Notes: generated from the letters alone by a model not told the origin. A stretch of DNA of 64,000 nt from Bacillota bacterium (GCA_023426125.1 JAFABI010000049.1:1-64000), one strand, 5' to 3'. Counted from the first letter of the stretch, positions 8,217 to 16,554 are shown. Made by a program: numbers and translations.

Positions 8217-9082
8217 TTGGAATTCTCCTTTTTCTTCTTTGAATTATGTAGTCCAAAGGTAAAGCGAATACAATGATGAGGGCATGCCTGCCGGCAGGCG
8301 CCGCAGCGGATGCATTCGGGGCTGTTGATGTCGTTCGGGATATCTACCTGCATATGGCATTGCTTTTCACACGCACGACAATGGGTGCATACCGTTCGGT
8401 CTACTTGCATGCGTGTCAGACTCAGCTTGGAAAACAGGGAATAGAACGCTCCCAGCGGACACAGGTACTTGCAGAACGGGCGGTATACGACTGCGGAAGA
8501 TCCCAGAACTATTGCCAGAAGCGCGACTTTCCAGGCGAAAAGCCACCCCAGTACCATGCGCATCTGTTCGTTGGCGGCAAGCAGCGGAATGCCTCCCCCC
8601 AGCGTACCGGCCGGGCATACCCATTTGCAAAACTCGGGGGAACCGTTGCCGAAATCATTGGTCACAAGGATGGGTAGCACGATCACCATCAACAAAAGCA
8701 CGACGTACTTCAGCTTGCGAAGTGGGCGATCGATCCTTGCGGGCAGCTCACGCTTAGGTACCCTGAGCTTATAGAGCAGATCCTGCACAAGTCCGAACGG
8801 GCATAAGAACCCACACACAAACCTGCCCAGAAGAAACCCGAACAACAATAGGATGCCGACGATGTAATAGGAAAATTGGTAATAGCTGCTACCCAGCACC
8901 GCCTGCAGCGAGCCGATCGGGCACGAACCCAGTGCGCCCGGGCAGGAATAGCAGTTAAGCCCCGGTACACAGAAATACTTGCCCCGCCCCCGATAGATAC
9001 GACCGTTCAGGAACCCTGTCACATATCCGTTCTGTAATGCCGCGAACACTATTTGCAGCACGTGCCGCACGCCCCGCCTCAT
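8213..9082 (-). CDS. Polytopic 4Fe-4S membrane protein (NapH/YccM-like)
   Basis: This 289-aa membrane protein has several spans, each set flanked by Cys-Pro motifs (CGFLCPFG, CKWVCPAG, CKYLCPLG) typical of the Fer4_5 family. It ends in two ferredoxin clusters (CTHCRACEKQC and CIRCGACRQACP). Such proteins pass electrons across or along the membrane. The ATG at 9082 is preferred over one at 9097 because it overlaps the stop of the micro-gene upstream by ATGA. An N-terminal LNCYSCPGALGSCP motif adds further Cys residues. It probably delivers reducing equivalents to the exported TlpA-like protein encoded next, which is inference. Confidence 0.87.
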   Translation of the reverse strand: MRRGVRHVLQIVFAALQNGYVTGFLNGRIYRGRGKYFCVPGLNCYSCPGALGSCPIGSLQAVLGSSYYQFSYYIVGILLLFGFLLGRFVCGFLCPFGLVQDLLYKLRVPKRELPARIDRPLRKLKYVVLLLMVIVLPILVTNDFGNGSPEFCKWVCPAGTLGGGIPLLAANEQMRMVLGWLFAWKVALLAIVLGSSAVVYRPFCKYLCPLGAFYSLFSKLSLTRMQVDRTVCTHCRACEKQCHMQVDIPNDINSPECIRCGACRQACPHHCIRFTFGLHNSKKKKENSK

Positions 9083-9210
9083 CCCAACCCGATGCATTCC
9101 ATGCAGATGTTGATGGCCTTGCGTATGACCACCAACGGTTCCGCACGGGCGACGCCAAGCGCAATCATACCGATGGCTACCGTGATTCCGAACAACTGCC
9201 AGTATTTCAT
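9079..9210 (-). CDS. 43-aa CxxC micro-protein (CD1871A-like)
   Basis: This short gene reads MKYWQLFGITVAIGM at its start, then a hydrophobic stretch, and ends with KAINICMECIGLG, a CxxC pair near the C-terminus. It has an excellent ribosome site (GGGAGGGAGGTGA, 5 nt before ATG). Its stop overlaps the next start, so it is translated as the operon's first gene. Size, membrane segment and the ICxECIG ending agree with the small family named after C. difficile CD1871A; its function is not known to me. It may be a membrane thiol or metal-binding partner of the downstream 4Fe-4S protein. Confidence 0.8.
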   Translation of the reverse strand: MKYWQLFGITVAIGMIALGVARAEPLVVIRKAINICMECIGLG

Positions 9211-9256
9211 CGTGTCACCTCCCTCCCGATCCATATCGGGTTTGTTTTACAAGATC

Positions 9257-9310
9257 AGTATAACGGACAAATGTACAGAAGTTTTCACAGAGTTGTGACG
9301 AAGTTGTCAC
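9257..9310 (-). promoter_or_regulatory. Promoter with three 11-bp OmpR-type direct repeats
   Basis: On the minus strand a -10 box TATACT lies at 9262-9257. Upstream are three contiguous 11-mers, written on the plus strand as gaagttttcac (9278-9288), agagttgtgac (9289-9299) and gaagttgtcac (9300-9310). A -35 box would fall at about 9280-9285, inside the first repeat. Spacing of one helical turn and overlap with -35 fit activation by the OmpR/PhoB-type regulator encoded in this operon. Confidence 0.65.
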
Positions 9311-9453
9311 TTATTTCGGTTAAACGGCCGATTTTGCCAGCCGAACGCAGGGAAGGGCATAAATATCGGAAACATTATATTTTATAGCTTTTACATTGAC
9401 AGTTTACCGTTTTGCAGTTTTTCACAGGCATAAGGTAAATTCTTTCCTGCATC

Positions 9454-10602
9454 TTGCAATTGCCGCCGGTAAAAGATATAGTGAAAAGTATCATTGAAAA
9501 GATGATAAATTTACCGGACAGGGAGGACTATCATTTGGAAAGGGACTTTTTCGGAAATTCAGGGGGCGACTTAAGGAGCCGGGCATTTGAAAAGCCCGCG
9601 GTGGTGCATGTTTGCATCCTTTTCTCCGCTGTGATTTTTTTATTTGTCCTGCTGGGTTTCAGGGTACAAAGGAATGAATTCTATTCCGGCATCCTGATTA
9701 CGGAGTTTGCGCTTATTATGCTGCCGGCCTTGATCTACCCGCTGGTTTTCAAGTACGACCTGAAATATGTACTCAGGCTCAATAAAACAAGCTTCCTGAA
9801 TTTCTTCCTGGTATTCTGCATCATGGCCTTTGCCATTCCCATTGCAGGCCTTTTTAACCTGGCCAACCTATGGCTGGTAAATTCCATCTTCGGTAAGGTC
9901 ATGGTCGCCCAGCCTCCCATTGCCCAGGATTCTCTGGGACTACTGTTGAATATACTGGTTATCGGCGGCTCGGCTGGCATATGTGAAGAATTCCTGTTCA
10001 GGGGCGTGATCCAGAGAGGCTTCGAGCGGTTCGGAGCAGTAACGTCGGTGCTGCTGGCAGCGTTTCTTTTCAGCCTCACGCACCTGGATTTTCAGAAAAT
10101 ATTCGGTACGTTCATGCTGGGGGCGCTGATTGGGTTTATCGTATACAGGTCAAATTCTCTGTATGCCGGGATGTTTGCCCATTTCACCAACAATTCCCTG
10201 GCGGTTCTCATCGGATTTATCGCGGCAAAATTGACGGATCTGCTGAAAAACGCCGGTTTTCAGATGCCGGAGGCTGCTGCTGAGCCCGACCTGAGCCAAT
10301 ACTTTGAAACCCTGTCCAGGATGCCAAAAATGCAGATGCTGGTAGCGGCATTCCTTTATGGCTTTGTCTTTCTCGTCATTATCATGATTTTTGCCGCATT
10401 GGTCTATGCTTTTATAAAGACCACCCGGGGTAAGGCTGAAACTGTCAGGGCTTTACAGGCGGAAGCCGGGAAAGGCAGGCTATTGTGGCTTATTCCCGGA
10501 CTGACGCTTATCATGGGGGTATATGCCATCCAGGTGGCAGAGTTCCGGGGCGGCGGCGGTTGGATTCTGGACCAGATCCGGATGTTACTGGGCGTGCAAT
10601 GA
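9454..10602 (+). CDS. CPBP-family intramembrane metalloprotease
   Basis: This protein of about 382 aa has eight or so membrane spans and the CPBP (Abi/CAAX-protease) motifs in order: EEFLFRGVIQRGFE (the glutamate pair and arginine), then HLDFQKIF and HFTNNSLAV, whose histidines and asparagine complete the active site. The family cleaves or processes membrane-associated peptides; roles include bacteriocin immunity. The open frame begins with TTG at 9454 without a clear ribosome site, and GTG at 9481 or ATG at 9502 are alternatives, so the start is uncertain. It is divergent from the redox operon and appears monocistronic. Confidence 0.85.
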   Translation: MQLPPVKDIVKSIIEKMINLPDREDYHLERDFFGNSGGDLRSRAFEKPAVVHVCILFSAVIFLFVLLGFRVQRNEFYSGILITEFALIMLPALIYPLVFKYDLKYVLRLNKTSFLNFFLVFCIMAFAIPIAGLFNLANLWLVNSIFGKVMVAQPPIAQDSLGLLLNILVIGGSAGICEEFLFRGVIQRGFERFGAVTSVLLAAFLFSLTHLDFQKIFGTFMLGALIGFIVYRSNSLYAGMFAHFTNNSLAVLIGFIAAKLTDLLKNAGFQMPEAAAEPDLSQYFETLSRMPKMQMLVAAFLYGFVFLVIIMIFAALVYAFIKTTRGKAETVRALQAEAGKGRLLWLIPGLTLIMGVYAIQVAEFRGGGGWILDQIRMLLGVQ

Positions 10603-10664
10603 AACGCTTCCCGATATGTGTGGGTTTGGCCGTCCGGCAGTTGTTGACGCAGATTGCATTCTGC

Positions 10665-10770
10665 GGACGCGCAATGCGCGCCCCTACACTTTTTCAGACG
10701 CAGATGCCACTGTGCATCATGGGCGCTGGAATAAAAAAGCTTGATGTGCGACAGGGACGGTTCTCTGTCC
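10665..10770. repeat. REP-like palindromic motifs between convergent genes
   Basis: Two palindromic motifs lie in the gap between the protease and the dnaC-like gene: a GC-rich dyad around GCGCAATGCGC (10665-10688) and a hairpin GACAGGGA-cggt-TCTCTGTC (10750-10769). Both resemble dispersed extragenic palindromes seen in many genomes, where they can act as transcript ends. No transposase is nearby. Other genomic copies cannot be tested from this window. Confidence 0.45.
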
Positions 10771-10804
10771 ACATACCATAAAAGGTGAGCGGGCTATCCG
10801 GTTC

Positions 10805-11833
10805 TTAACCCAGGCTTGCTTTCAGCTTTCGGATATCATCTCCGGCGAACCTGTAGATATCGAAATTGCCGATGATGCGTGAACCGACTCTTTCATCATA
10901 ATACTCATAAAGCTTTCGGATGTCTATATTGGTTGAAATGAGAGTCTTGCACGGCCGTACCATGTTGTTTGCAAAACGGGTATCAAGTATTGTCAAAAGC
11001 TCCGCATAGCGGGCTGCACTGGGAGGCTCCGTCCCCAGGTCGTCAATGATCAGGAGTTCTACTTCCATAATATTTTTATAGACGGAGTTTTCAAAGGCTT
11101 CGTCTTTTGAGGACTTAAACCTGTATTCCGTTATTGTGCTGAAGAGCACCGGCGCGGACTGGTATAAAACGGTGATGCCCCTGTTCATCAGCTCCACGGC
11201 TGTGCAATTGGCCATAAAGGTTTTTCCGGAGCCGGTGGGTCCGCAGAACAGCATGTTCTTAGCCTGCGGATCCTTGAAATTCTCAATGAATTGCAGGCAG
11301 TTTTCCTTTATGCCGAGAATCTGCTTTCTTGGAGATTTTTTAATTCCATATCTGTTTTCATCGATAACGTCCGCATAGTACTTCTCATTAAAGCAATTGA
11401 AGTTTTCCGCGTCGGTGCATTTAAGATTGGACTGTATATAAATCAGGTCGATGAGCTGCTGCCTGTAACAGCTGCATACTCTTTCACCGGTCTCATCCTC
11501 CAGGGGCGTTCCGGTGTCCTTGCACTTTGCGCATTTATAAACAGGCTCAAGATAATCCTTATCGTAACCGGCAGCTTCCAGCAGGGATGCTTTCTCCCGC
11601 TTCAGCCTCCGGACGGCGGCTTGCAGGTCCGATATGATTTCCTCCGCGTTGGCTGGGTCTGCAAGCAGCTGTTTATTGTACTTAAGACCTGCCCGCTGTA
11701 TTTCTGTTTCTATTTCCTCCAGCCTGGGTATTTGGGCGTAGAGCCGCTCTTTTTTATCCGCCAGCATGTCATAAGAGGCCTTTTGCTTTTTTTCATATTC
11801 ACCTTTGATGATACTGTGAATGCTGGATTTCAT
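10805..11833 (-). CDS. DnaC/DnaI-type helicase-loader ATPase
   Basis: This 342-aa AAA+ protein has a coiled N-terminal part (about 1-95), a Cys cluster (CAKC at 101-104 and CSC at 120-122) that probably binds zinc, Walker A GPTGSGKT at 198-205 and Walker B LLIIDDLG near 260. The fold and length match loaders of the replicative helicase (DnaI/DnaC). The ATG has AGGAGG 6 nt upstream. The DnaD-domain gene lies 17 nt upstream in the same operon, the pairing expected for primosome components. It could be the chromosomal loader, since no phage genes are nearby. Confidence 0.88.
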   Translation of the reverse strand: MKSSIHSIIKGEYEKKQKASYDMLADKKERLYAQIPRLEEIETEIQRAGLKYNKQLLADPANAEEIISDLQAAVRRLKREKASLLEAAGYDKDYLEPVYKCAKCKDTGTPLEDETGERVCSCYRQQLIDLIYIQSNLKCTDAENFNCFNEKYYADVIDENRYGIKKSPRKQILGIKENCLQFIENFKDPQAKNMLFCGPTGSGKTFMANCTAVELMNRGITVLYQSAPVLFSTITEYRFKSSKDEAFENSVYKNIMEVELLIIDDLGTEPPSAARYAELLTILDTRFANNMVRPCKTLISTNIDIRKLYEYYDERVGSRIIGNFDIYRFAGDDIRKLKASLG

Positions 11834-11850
11834 TGATAGCCTCCTGCCCC

Positions 11851-12825
11851 TTATACATCTTTGTAAAGATTGTCAAAATAGTCGTCACCGTGCTTGCGCT
11901 GTTCAAAATTCCCCTTTTGCGGAACATTGGCCTCGCTTTGCTTTGCTTTGCCCGCCATGGCCTGTTTCCTGCTTTTTTCATAAGCGAGGATTTGCTCCCT
12001 GTCCTTAAGGCCTTTTTCGTGCCAGTCGGTAAGGATCTTGTTTATGTAGTCAAAGCTGGGGCTCATGATAGCCGTTGTTTTTTTTAGGGCCAGCTCGATG
12101 ATCTCAAACTCAAAGCCGTATTCCATGACCCACTTTTCCACATAGGCTTCTTCGTATTCTGTCAGGCGGCCCTGTTTTCTGAATTTTTTCGCAATTTTCA
12201 AGCGGATATCCTTAAGCTTCTGGTACTCAATGGAGTATGTATCCAAATCAAAATTGTTCTTTATATTTTTGCTGAACCAGTTGTCCGCGACTTTGACCAT
12301 ATAATTTTTTGATAAGGCCCCATGGTCATAGCAGTGCTGGAAAAGGGCATACATGACATCCTCCTCAAACTGGTACTTGTCGAACCAGGAGTCGATATCG
12401 GTATACCAGGTAGGGTTCATGACGCCCTGGAAGAACTTATTGTTAATATCACGCATTAGGCAGTTGCGCTTTTTGTTTCTGTCAGCGCTTAAAACCGCTT
12501 CCTCCGGAGTAGACGTCCGCTTTGCCCTGTACAGCTTCTTTATTTCCTTTTCCTTGAGGTCCGCCATTACGATGCTGTTTTCCTTCCAGGCAATCAGGCC
12601 GAGGCTTTCCAATGCGGTAAAGGTCTCTTTGACCCTGGAGGCCGGGAGTTCCAGCTTCTTTGACAGATCGTCCGCGGTCGCCTGTTTGCCGTGCTTGCTC
12701 ACAAAAAGGCAGTATATGTATACTTTTACCATGTCGCTGTCCATGGAAGGCATGTATTCTGTGATAAAAATATCGGGAATCTGGGTATCCGAATATAAAA
12801 TTGACATATTTGATTCAAAAAACAT
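11851..12825 (-). CDS. DnaD-domain replication initiation protein
   Basis: This 324-aa protein has an N-terminal winged-helix region (about 20-105: ATADDLSKKLELPASRVKE) followed by DnaB_2/DnaD-like helical segments, including YEEAYVEKWVMEYGFEFEII and a segment around INKILTDWHEKGLKD, typical of the second domain. DnaD acts with DnaB and DnaI in loading the helicase at origins and stalled forks. The chosen ATG has AGGAG 4 nt upstream; a second ATG six codons on is possible. The C-terminal Lys/Gln-rich tail is poorly conserved in the family. Confidence 0.87.
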   Translation of the reverse strand: MFFESNMSILYSDTQIPDIFITEYMPSMDSDMVKVYIYCLFVSKHGKQATADDLSKKLELPASRVKETFTALESLGLIAWKENSIVMADLKEKEIKKLYRAKRTSTPEEAVLSADRNKKRNCLMRDINNKFFQGVMNPTWYTDIDSWFDKYQFEEDVMYALFQHCYDHGALSKNYMVKVADNWFSKNIKNNFDLDTYSIEYQKLKDIRLKIAKKFRKQGRLTEYEEAYVEKWVMEYGFEFEIIELALKKTTAIMSPSFDYINKILTDWHEKGLKDREQILAYEKSRKQAMAGKAKQSEANVPQKGNFEQRKHGDDYFDNLYKDV

Positions 12826-12947
12826 ACTTCTCCTACCTCACATGGCCTCTTAGCCGGGAATATAATCCAATGACACCCATTATAACATAGAAGGACGTCC
12901 CATACAAAACCGAAAAGACCTGCTGGTTTTCATACACTTGAATGTTA

Positions 12948-12982
12948 CTTCGAAATATACCTCTTTTGTTGTTATTTCGAAG
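12948..12982. repeat. Dyad CTTCGAAATA ... TATTTCGAAG
   Basis: Two perfect 10-bp inverted arms (12948-12957 and 12973-12982) are separated by 15 nt, in the 262-nt gap between the divergent dnaD-like and CMD-like genes. It could be an operator or a transcript hairpin; no T-run follows directly. Nothing else was recognised in the gap apart from the ribosome sites. Confidence 0.5.
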
Positions 12983-13087
12983 ACGGATGGAATCTTTAAA
13001 ACGATAATGGAAAATTTCTTGAGGGCAGGGTTATACATCCGCTAAAATGTGGTACAATAACCATAAGCAAATCTCAGGAGGGGAAAT

Positions 13088-13390
13088 ATGGAAAATAATT
13101 ATCCGGAATTTATTGCAAAGCTTGAAAAAACCGATCCGAAGCTTTATGAAAGTGTCTCGGGCATCTATGATTTATCCATGGCGCCAGGGGAGCTGGATGC
13201 AAAAACTAAAATACTGATCACCCTTGCATTGGATGCATTAAGCGGCTCAAGTGAAGGAGTCAGGGTGCTTTCCAAGATCGCACGGAATATGGGCGTATCC
13301 GATAAGCAAATCGCCGAGGCCCTGAGACTGGCATATTTTGTTGCCGGCAATCCTGTTCTGGATGCGATGAAGGCAGCCTTTACAGAGTGA
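13088..13390 (+). CDS. Cys-less carboxymuconolactone-decarboxylase-fold protein
   Basis: This 100-aa all-helical protein has the pattern of the CMD/AhpD family: helix with KTKILITLALDAL, then GVRVLSKIARNMGVSDKQIAEALRLAY. The segment that normally carries the redox CxxC reads ALSGSSEGV, so no catalytic thiols are present and the peroxidase or disulfide chemistry of AhpD is unlikely. A good ribosome site (CAGGAGGGG) precedes the ATG. It appears monocistronic. The exact function is unknown. Confidence 0.75.
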   Translation: MENNYPEFIAKLEKTDPKLYESVSGIYDLSMAPGELDAKTKILITLALDALSGSSEGVRVLSKIARNMGVSDKQIAEALRLAYFVAGNPVLDAMKAAFTE

Positions 13391-13430
13391 ACACGGTGCC
13401 GATAAAATATGAAATCCCTGTTAATTACAG

Positions 13431-13459
13431 TTGATTTTATGCGTGAAATGTATTATGAT
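13431..13459 (+). promoter_or_regulatory. Sigma-A-type promoter of tRNA-Arg
   Basis: TTGATT (13431-13436) and TATGAT (13454-13459) are separated by exactly 17 nt. Transcription would begin near 13466, about 37 nt before the mature tRNA. Confidence 0.65.
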
Positions 13460-13502
13460 AGAGTAGCATGAAAGGGGATATGTAGATTTTCCCTTTTACC
13501 AT

Positions 13503-13579
<77 letters not shown>

Positions 13580-13587
13580 AGTAAAAC

Positions 13588-13622
13588 AAGACACTGCAAG
13601 GGTTTGCAGTGTCTTTGTTTTA
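13588..13622 (+). terminator. Rho-independent terminator of tRNA-Arg
   Basis: AAGACACTGCAA pairs with TTGCAGTGTCTT (12 bp) around a 4-nt loop and is followed by TGTTTTAT. Confidence 0.85.
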
Positions 13623-13690
13623 TCAATATGGTTTACATAATAGCTTTTGGGAACATTTTGGGAAAAATTATATTAAGATTACTCAAAATA

Positions 13691-13723
13691 AAACCCTTCA
13701 ATACATGAAATATTGAAGGGTTT
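13691..13723 (-). terminator. Terminator of the minus-strand ABC operon
   Basis: A perfect 13-bp stem AAACCCTTCAATA / TATTGAAGGGTTT has a 7-nt loop. On the minus strand it is followed by TTTATTTT, so it ends transcripts coming from the binding-protein gene at 13832-15352. It may also act on the plus strand. Confidence 0.75.
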
Positions 13724-13831
13724 ATGAGGTATATTGTTCGGTTTGCCTGGGTTTGTTTTTCTTTTTTAACCGCCGTTCCATAATATCTGCTGCTTCTTTT
13801 GCGGTATGGCGCAAGCATCAGCAATTATTTA

Positions 13832-15352
13832 TTACTTAGCGGTGAGGAACTCATTGAGCTGCTTATTCACTTCTGTAATGACAGCGTCAATTCCGCCATC
13901 TTTGAGCTTCTTGTTAAACTCGGGAAGTACTGTAGCCGGATTGGAAGCACCTGTGACCAACCCTGTGTTGTACTGATCTGCAAGGTTGTTGAGGGTAGCT
14001 ATCTGGGTCTTAACAGGATCAAAATCCGGTGCGAAGCCAAGGATCGGCAGCGCTTCGGCCCTGTTAAACTTCGGGAACATCCTTGTATATTTGTCAGCAG
14101 GATCGCTGTCCTTCAGAGGCAGTATGTTTACATTGGCCATACCATAGACCCAAGGTGAGAAACCATTGTTCGGCTTCATTACTATTCTGTCATCGTCTTT
14201 GGTATAGTGTACGCCTTCAACACCGTAAGCGAGCAGTGTACGTAGTTCTGGATCGGTATTAATGAGGTTAAGCAGCATTACAGCTCTGTCCGGATTCTTT
14301 GAAGTGACTGAAACCGCATTCATAGCGCCGCGGGAGGACGTGGTGGAGATAAAGCCTGCCTGAACCGGCTTAACAGTAAACTTGTAGTTGTACTGATCAG
14401 TCAGCGAGTTTTCATCGCCGGGAACGTATGGGAAAATATCAAACGCCCACTGCCCGGACGCTCTCGTATTCTGCCAAGATTCACTCATAACTTGATTATT
14501 GGCAATCGCCGCAGGATTAATATATCCGGCTTCGTAATACTTGTGCATCGTCTCACAATAAGCCTTGTATTCAGGGCTTGCATTACGGTTGAAGAATGTC
14601 TTGGCGGATTTTGAAGGATTAACCGGATCAAATGCATATCCGATCAGCAGTTTGTTCTCCATTTGGTCTGTATTTGTAAGCGCTCTCATCCAAACGGTAT
14701 AGTCGCAGTTGATCGGATAGAAATCCTTGCCTTCGCCTTCCTTAATTTTCTTCAACAACGGCTCGAGGCCCTTCAGGTCTTTTATCTCACTCGCATCAAT
14801 CTTATACTTGTCGAGAATCCTCTTGTTGAAGAGCCAATGATACTGCTGCGCGATTTCCTTGTATGTCGGAATAGCGTAAATGCCTTTACCCTTCTTGCCG
14901 TCCGTCATCGCAGCCTGTGCCAGAACTTGCGGCAGGGTCTTAAAGAGGTTTGGAGCACAGCTCGCAAGCAAATTGTTCTTTGGGTCGTCAAGGCGTACAA
15001 AAGCGCCCTTTTTTGCAGTCGCTTGATACGAGTTGACAGTCCAGCTGCAGGTGAAGTAGATGTCGGTCGCAGCGCCGCCGTTGAGCGCCAGAGTCTGCTT
15101 CTGGTCATATGTGCCCCAGCCTTCCCACTTCATCTTCAGCTCACAGTTAAGCTTCTTTTTGAGCAATGCATTTACCTTCTGCATGACCGCATTGTCGTCT
15201 TTTACGTTACTTCCATGCATCATCCAGGTCAATGTTACAAATTTCGACGTACTTGGTGCCTTGGCTGCGGGAGCCGCGCTGGCCGTAACGCAAAGGGACA
15301 GCACCAGCGTCATGCAGATTACGATTGCTAGAACCTTTTTCATTGCCTTCAT
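13832..15352 (-). CDS. Sugar ABC transporter substrate-binding protein with DUF3502 end
   Basis: This 506-aa secreted binding protein has a signal peptide with a cleavage site near VTASA-A. The nearby Cys (LSLC) does not make a good lipobox. An N-terminal solute-binding fold is followed by a C-terminal stretch (about 375-500) matching the DUF3502 region found in YtcQ-like proteins, with a conserved LNNLADQYNTGL helix. The ATG at 15352 has GGAG 8 nt upstream and is preferred to an in-frame GTG at 15361. It is the last gene of permease-permease-binding protein, a reversed order from the other two importers here. Confidence 0.87.
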   Translation of the reverse strand: MKAMKKVLAIVICMTLVLSLCVTASAAPAAKAPSTSKFVTLTWMMHGSNVKDDNAVMQKVNALLKKKLNCELKMKWEGWGTYDQKQTLALNGGAATDIYFTCSWTVNSYQATAKKGAFVRLDDPKNNLLASCAPNLFKTLPQVLAQAAMTDGKKGKGIYAIPTYKEIAQQYHWLFNKRILDKYKIDASEIKDLKGLEPLLKKIKEGEGKDFYPINCDYTVWMRALTNTDQMENKLLIGYAFDPVNPSKSAKTFFNRNASPEYKAYCETMHKYYEAGYINPAAIANNQVMSESWQNTRASGQWAFDIFPYVPGDENSLTDQYNYKFTVKPVQAGFISTTSSRGAMNAVSVTSKNPDRAVMLLNLINTDPELRTLLAYGVEGVHYTKDDDRIVMKPNNGFSPWVYGMANVNILPLKDSDPADKYTRMFPKFNRAEALPILGFAPDFDPVKTQIATLNNLADQYNTGLVTGASNPATVLPEFNKKLKDGGIDAVITEVNKQLNEFLTAK

Positions 15353-15433
15353 TGTCTTCACTCCTTCAATTATTTTTTAGTTTGTCTTGCCGGTTTGGCA
15401 CTCCGGCAACGACATTATTTATGTAATCGGCAA

Positions 15434-15600
15434 CTTTAAGCACTGGCGGAAATGTAACTTCCGGTACTACAACGAAGGTTTCCGAATTATCTTTAATGTA
15501 ACCTTCGTTGTAGTATTGATAGTCTTTTCCGGGAAACTACGCTTGGCGCTCCATTCCCCGGAAAAGAACCGGAAGTAACATTTCCGGTGCTCCTTAGCTT
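15434..15600 (-). other. Nested inverted repeats forming a three-way-junction element
   Basis: This 167-nt stretch lies in the 266-nt gap between the permease and binding-protein genes. An outer imperfect stem joins cggaaatgtaacttccggt (15447-15465) to accggaagtaacatttccg (15568-15586), extended by looser pairing of 15434-15446 with 15587-15600. Inside are two hairpins: a perfect 16-bp stem TACTACAACGAAGGTT (15465-15480 with 15500-15515) and a 10-bp stem CTTTTCCGGG (15524-15533 with 15557-15566). No coding frame fits. It could be an RNA that controls processing or translation of the downstream gene, or a small non-autonomous palindromic element. Confidence 0.75.
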
Positions 15601-15627
15601 GATGCCGGATACAACGGTGTTATTCCA

Positions 15628-16554
15628 TCAACCCTTTATTGAACCAACCGTAAGGCCGGATACAACATAGCGCTGGAAGAACGGATACGCACACGCTATG
15701 GGTATAACGATCAGTACGACGATCGCCATGCGAAAGCTCTGTGTCGGCAGTGTCGCCATGTCGACAACCGACTCGAGCCCTCTTCCTGAATTTGCCGCCA
15801 GGAATTCAATCTGGCTTTGCAGCTGCCAGAGCAGAAACTGGAGAGGGAAATATTTGTTGTCGTCTATATATAGCAGTGCGCTGAACCAGTCGTTCCAATA
15901 CGCTAGAATCGTCAGTAGAGCAACGGTGGCAATACCCGGTTTTGATATGGGTATAATAACCTTCAGCAGCGTGTTGTATTCTCCGCTGCCATCAATGGTT
16001 GCGGCCTCAATGATGGAATCGGGTACGCTGGATTGAAAGAACGTGCGCATGATAATAAAGTTGAAGGGATTTACCAGCAAAGGCACAATAAGAGCCCAGT
16101 AATTGTCGCTCAGACCCAGCATTACTCTGCTTACCTGGTATGTGGGGGCAAGTCCGCCGGTAAACATCATGGTAAACACCGCGAATAACGTGAAGAATCT
16201 GCGAAATTTGAAGTCTCTGCGATATAGTGCGTAGGAATATAAAATACAGATTGCAACGCTTGCGAGAGTACCCACAACCGAAATAAATATGCTGTTGAAG
16301 TAGGAAACCCAGAGCTGCCTGCCCATATCCAAAACATATTTATAGCCATCAAGCGACCACGTCTGCGGAAAGAAGGAAAACCCTATATTTATTATGCTCT
16401 GCTTGGCTGTAAATGAAATAATAATGCAAAAGATAAACGGTATGATACACGACAATGCAAAGGCCAAAAGAATAATGTGCAGTATTATTTCAGAGGGCAC
16501 GCTGACCGCGCCCAGGCGGGAATTGCTTCTGCTTTTGGTCATAGTAGCATTCAT
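15628..16554 (-). CDS. CUT1 sugar ABC transporter permease (YtcP-like)
   Basis: This 308-aa permease has about six membrane spans, an EAA loop (EAATIDGSGEYNTLLKVI) and the subfamily tail VVSGLTVGSIKG. AGGAGG lies 7 nt before the ATG, which is 12 nt after the stop of the other permease. With 16567-17559 it forms the channel of the importer fed by the DUF3502-type binding protein. Confidence 0.9.
   Translation of the reverse strand: MNATMTKSRSNSRLGAVSVPSEIILHIILLAFALSCIIPFIFCIIISFTAKQSIINIGFSFFPQTWSLDGYKYVLDMGRQLWVSYFNSIFISVVGTLASVAICILYSYALYRRDFKFRRFFTLFAVFTMMFTGGLAPTYQVSRVMLGLSDNYWALIVPLLVNPFNFIIMRTFFQSSVPDSIIEAATIDGSGEYNTLLKVIIPISKPGIATVALLTILAYWNDWFSALLYIDDNKYFPLQFLLWQLQSQIEFLAANSGRGLESVVDMATLPTQSFRMAIVVLIVIPIACAYPFFQRYVVSGLTVGSIKG

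Noticed and set aside
7305..8276. A 323-aa plus-strand frame across the TlpA-like gene
   Set aside because: Antisense to a gene with an intact WCSPC site; its Gly/Leu repeats are just the reverse of the 21-bp repeats.
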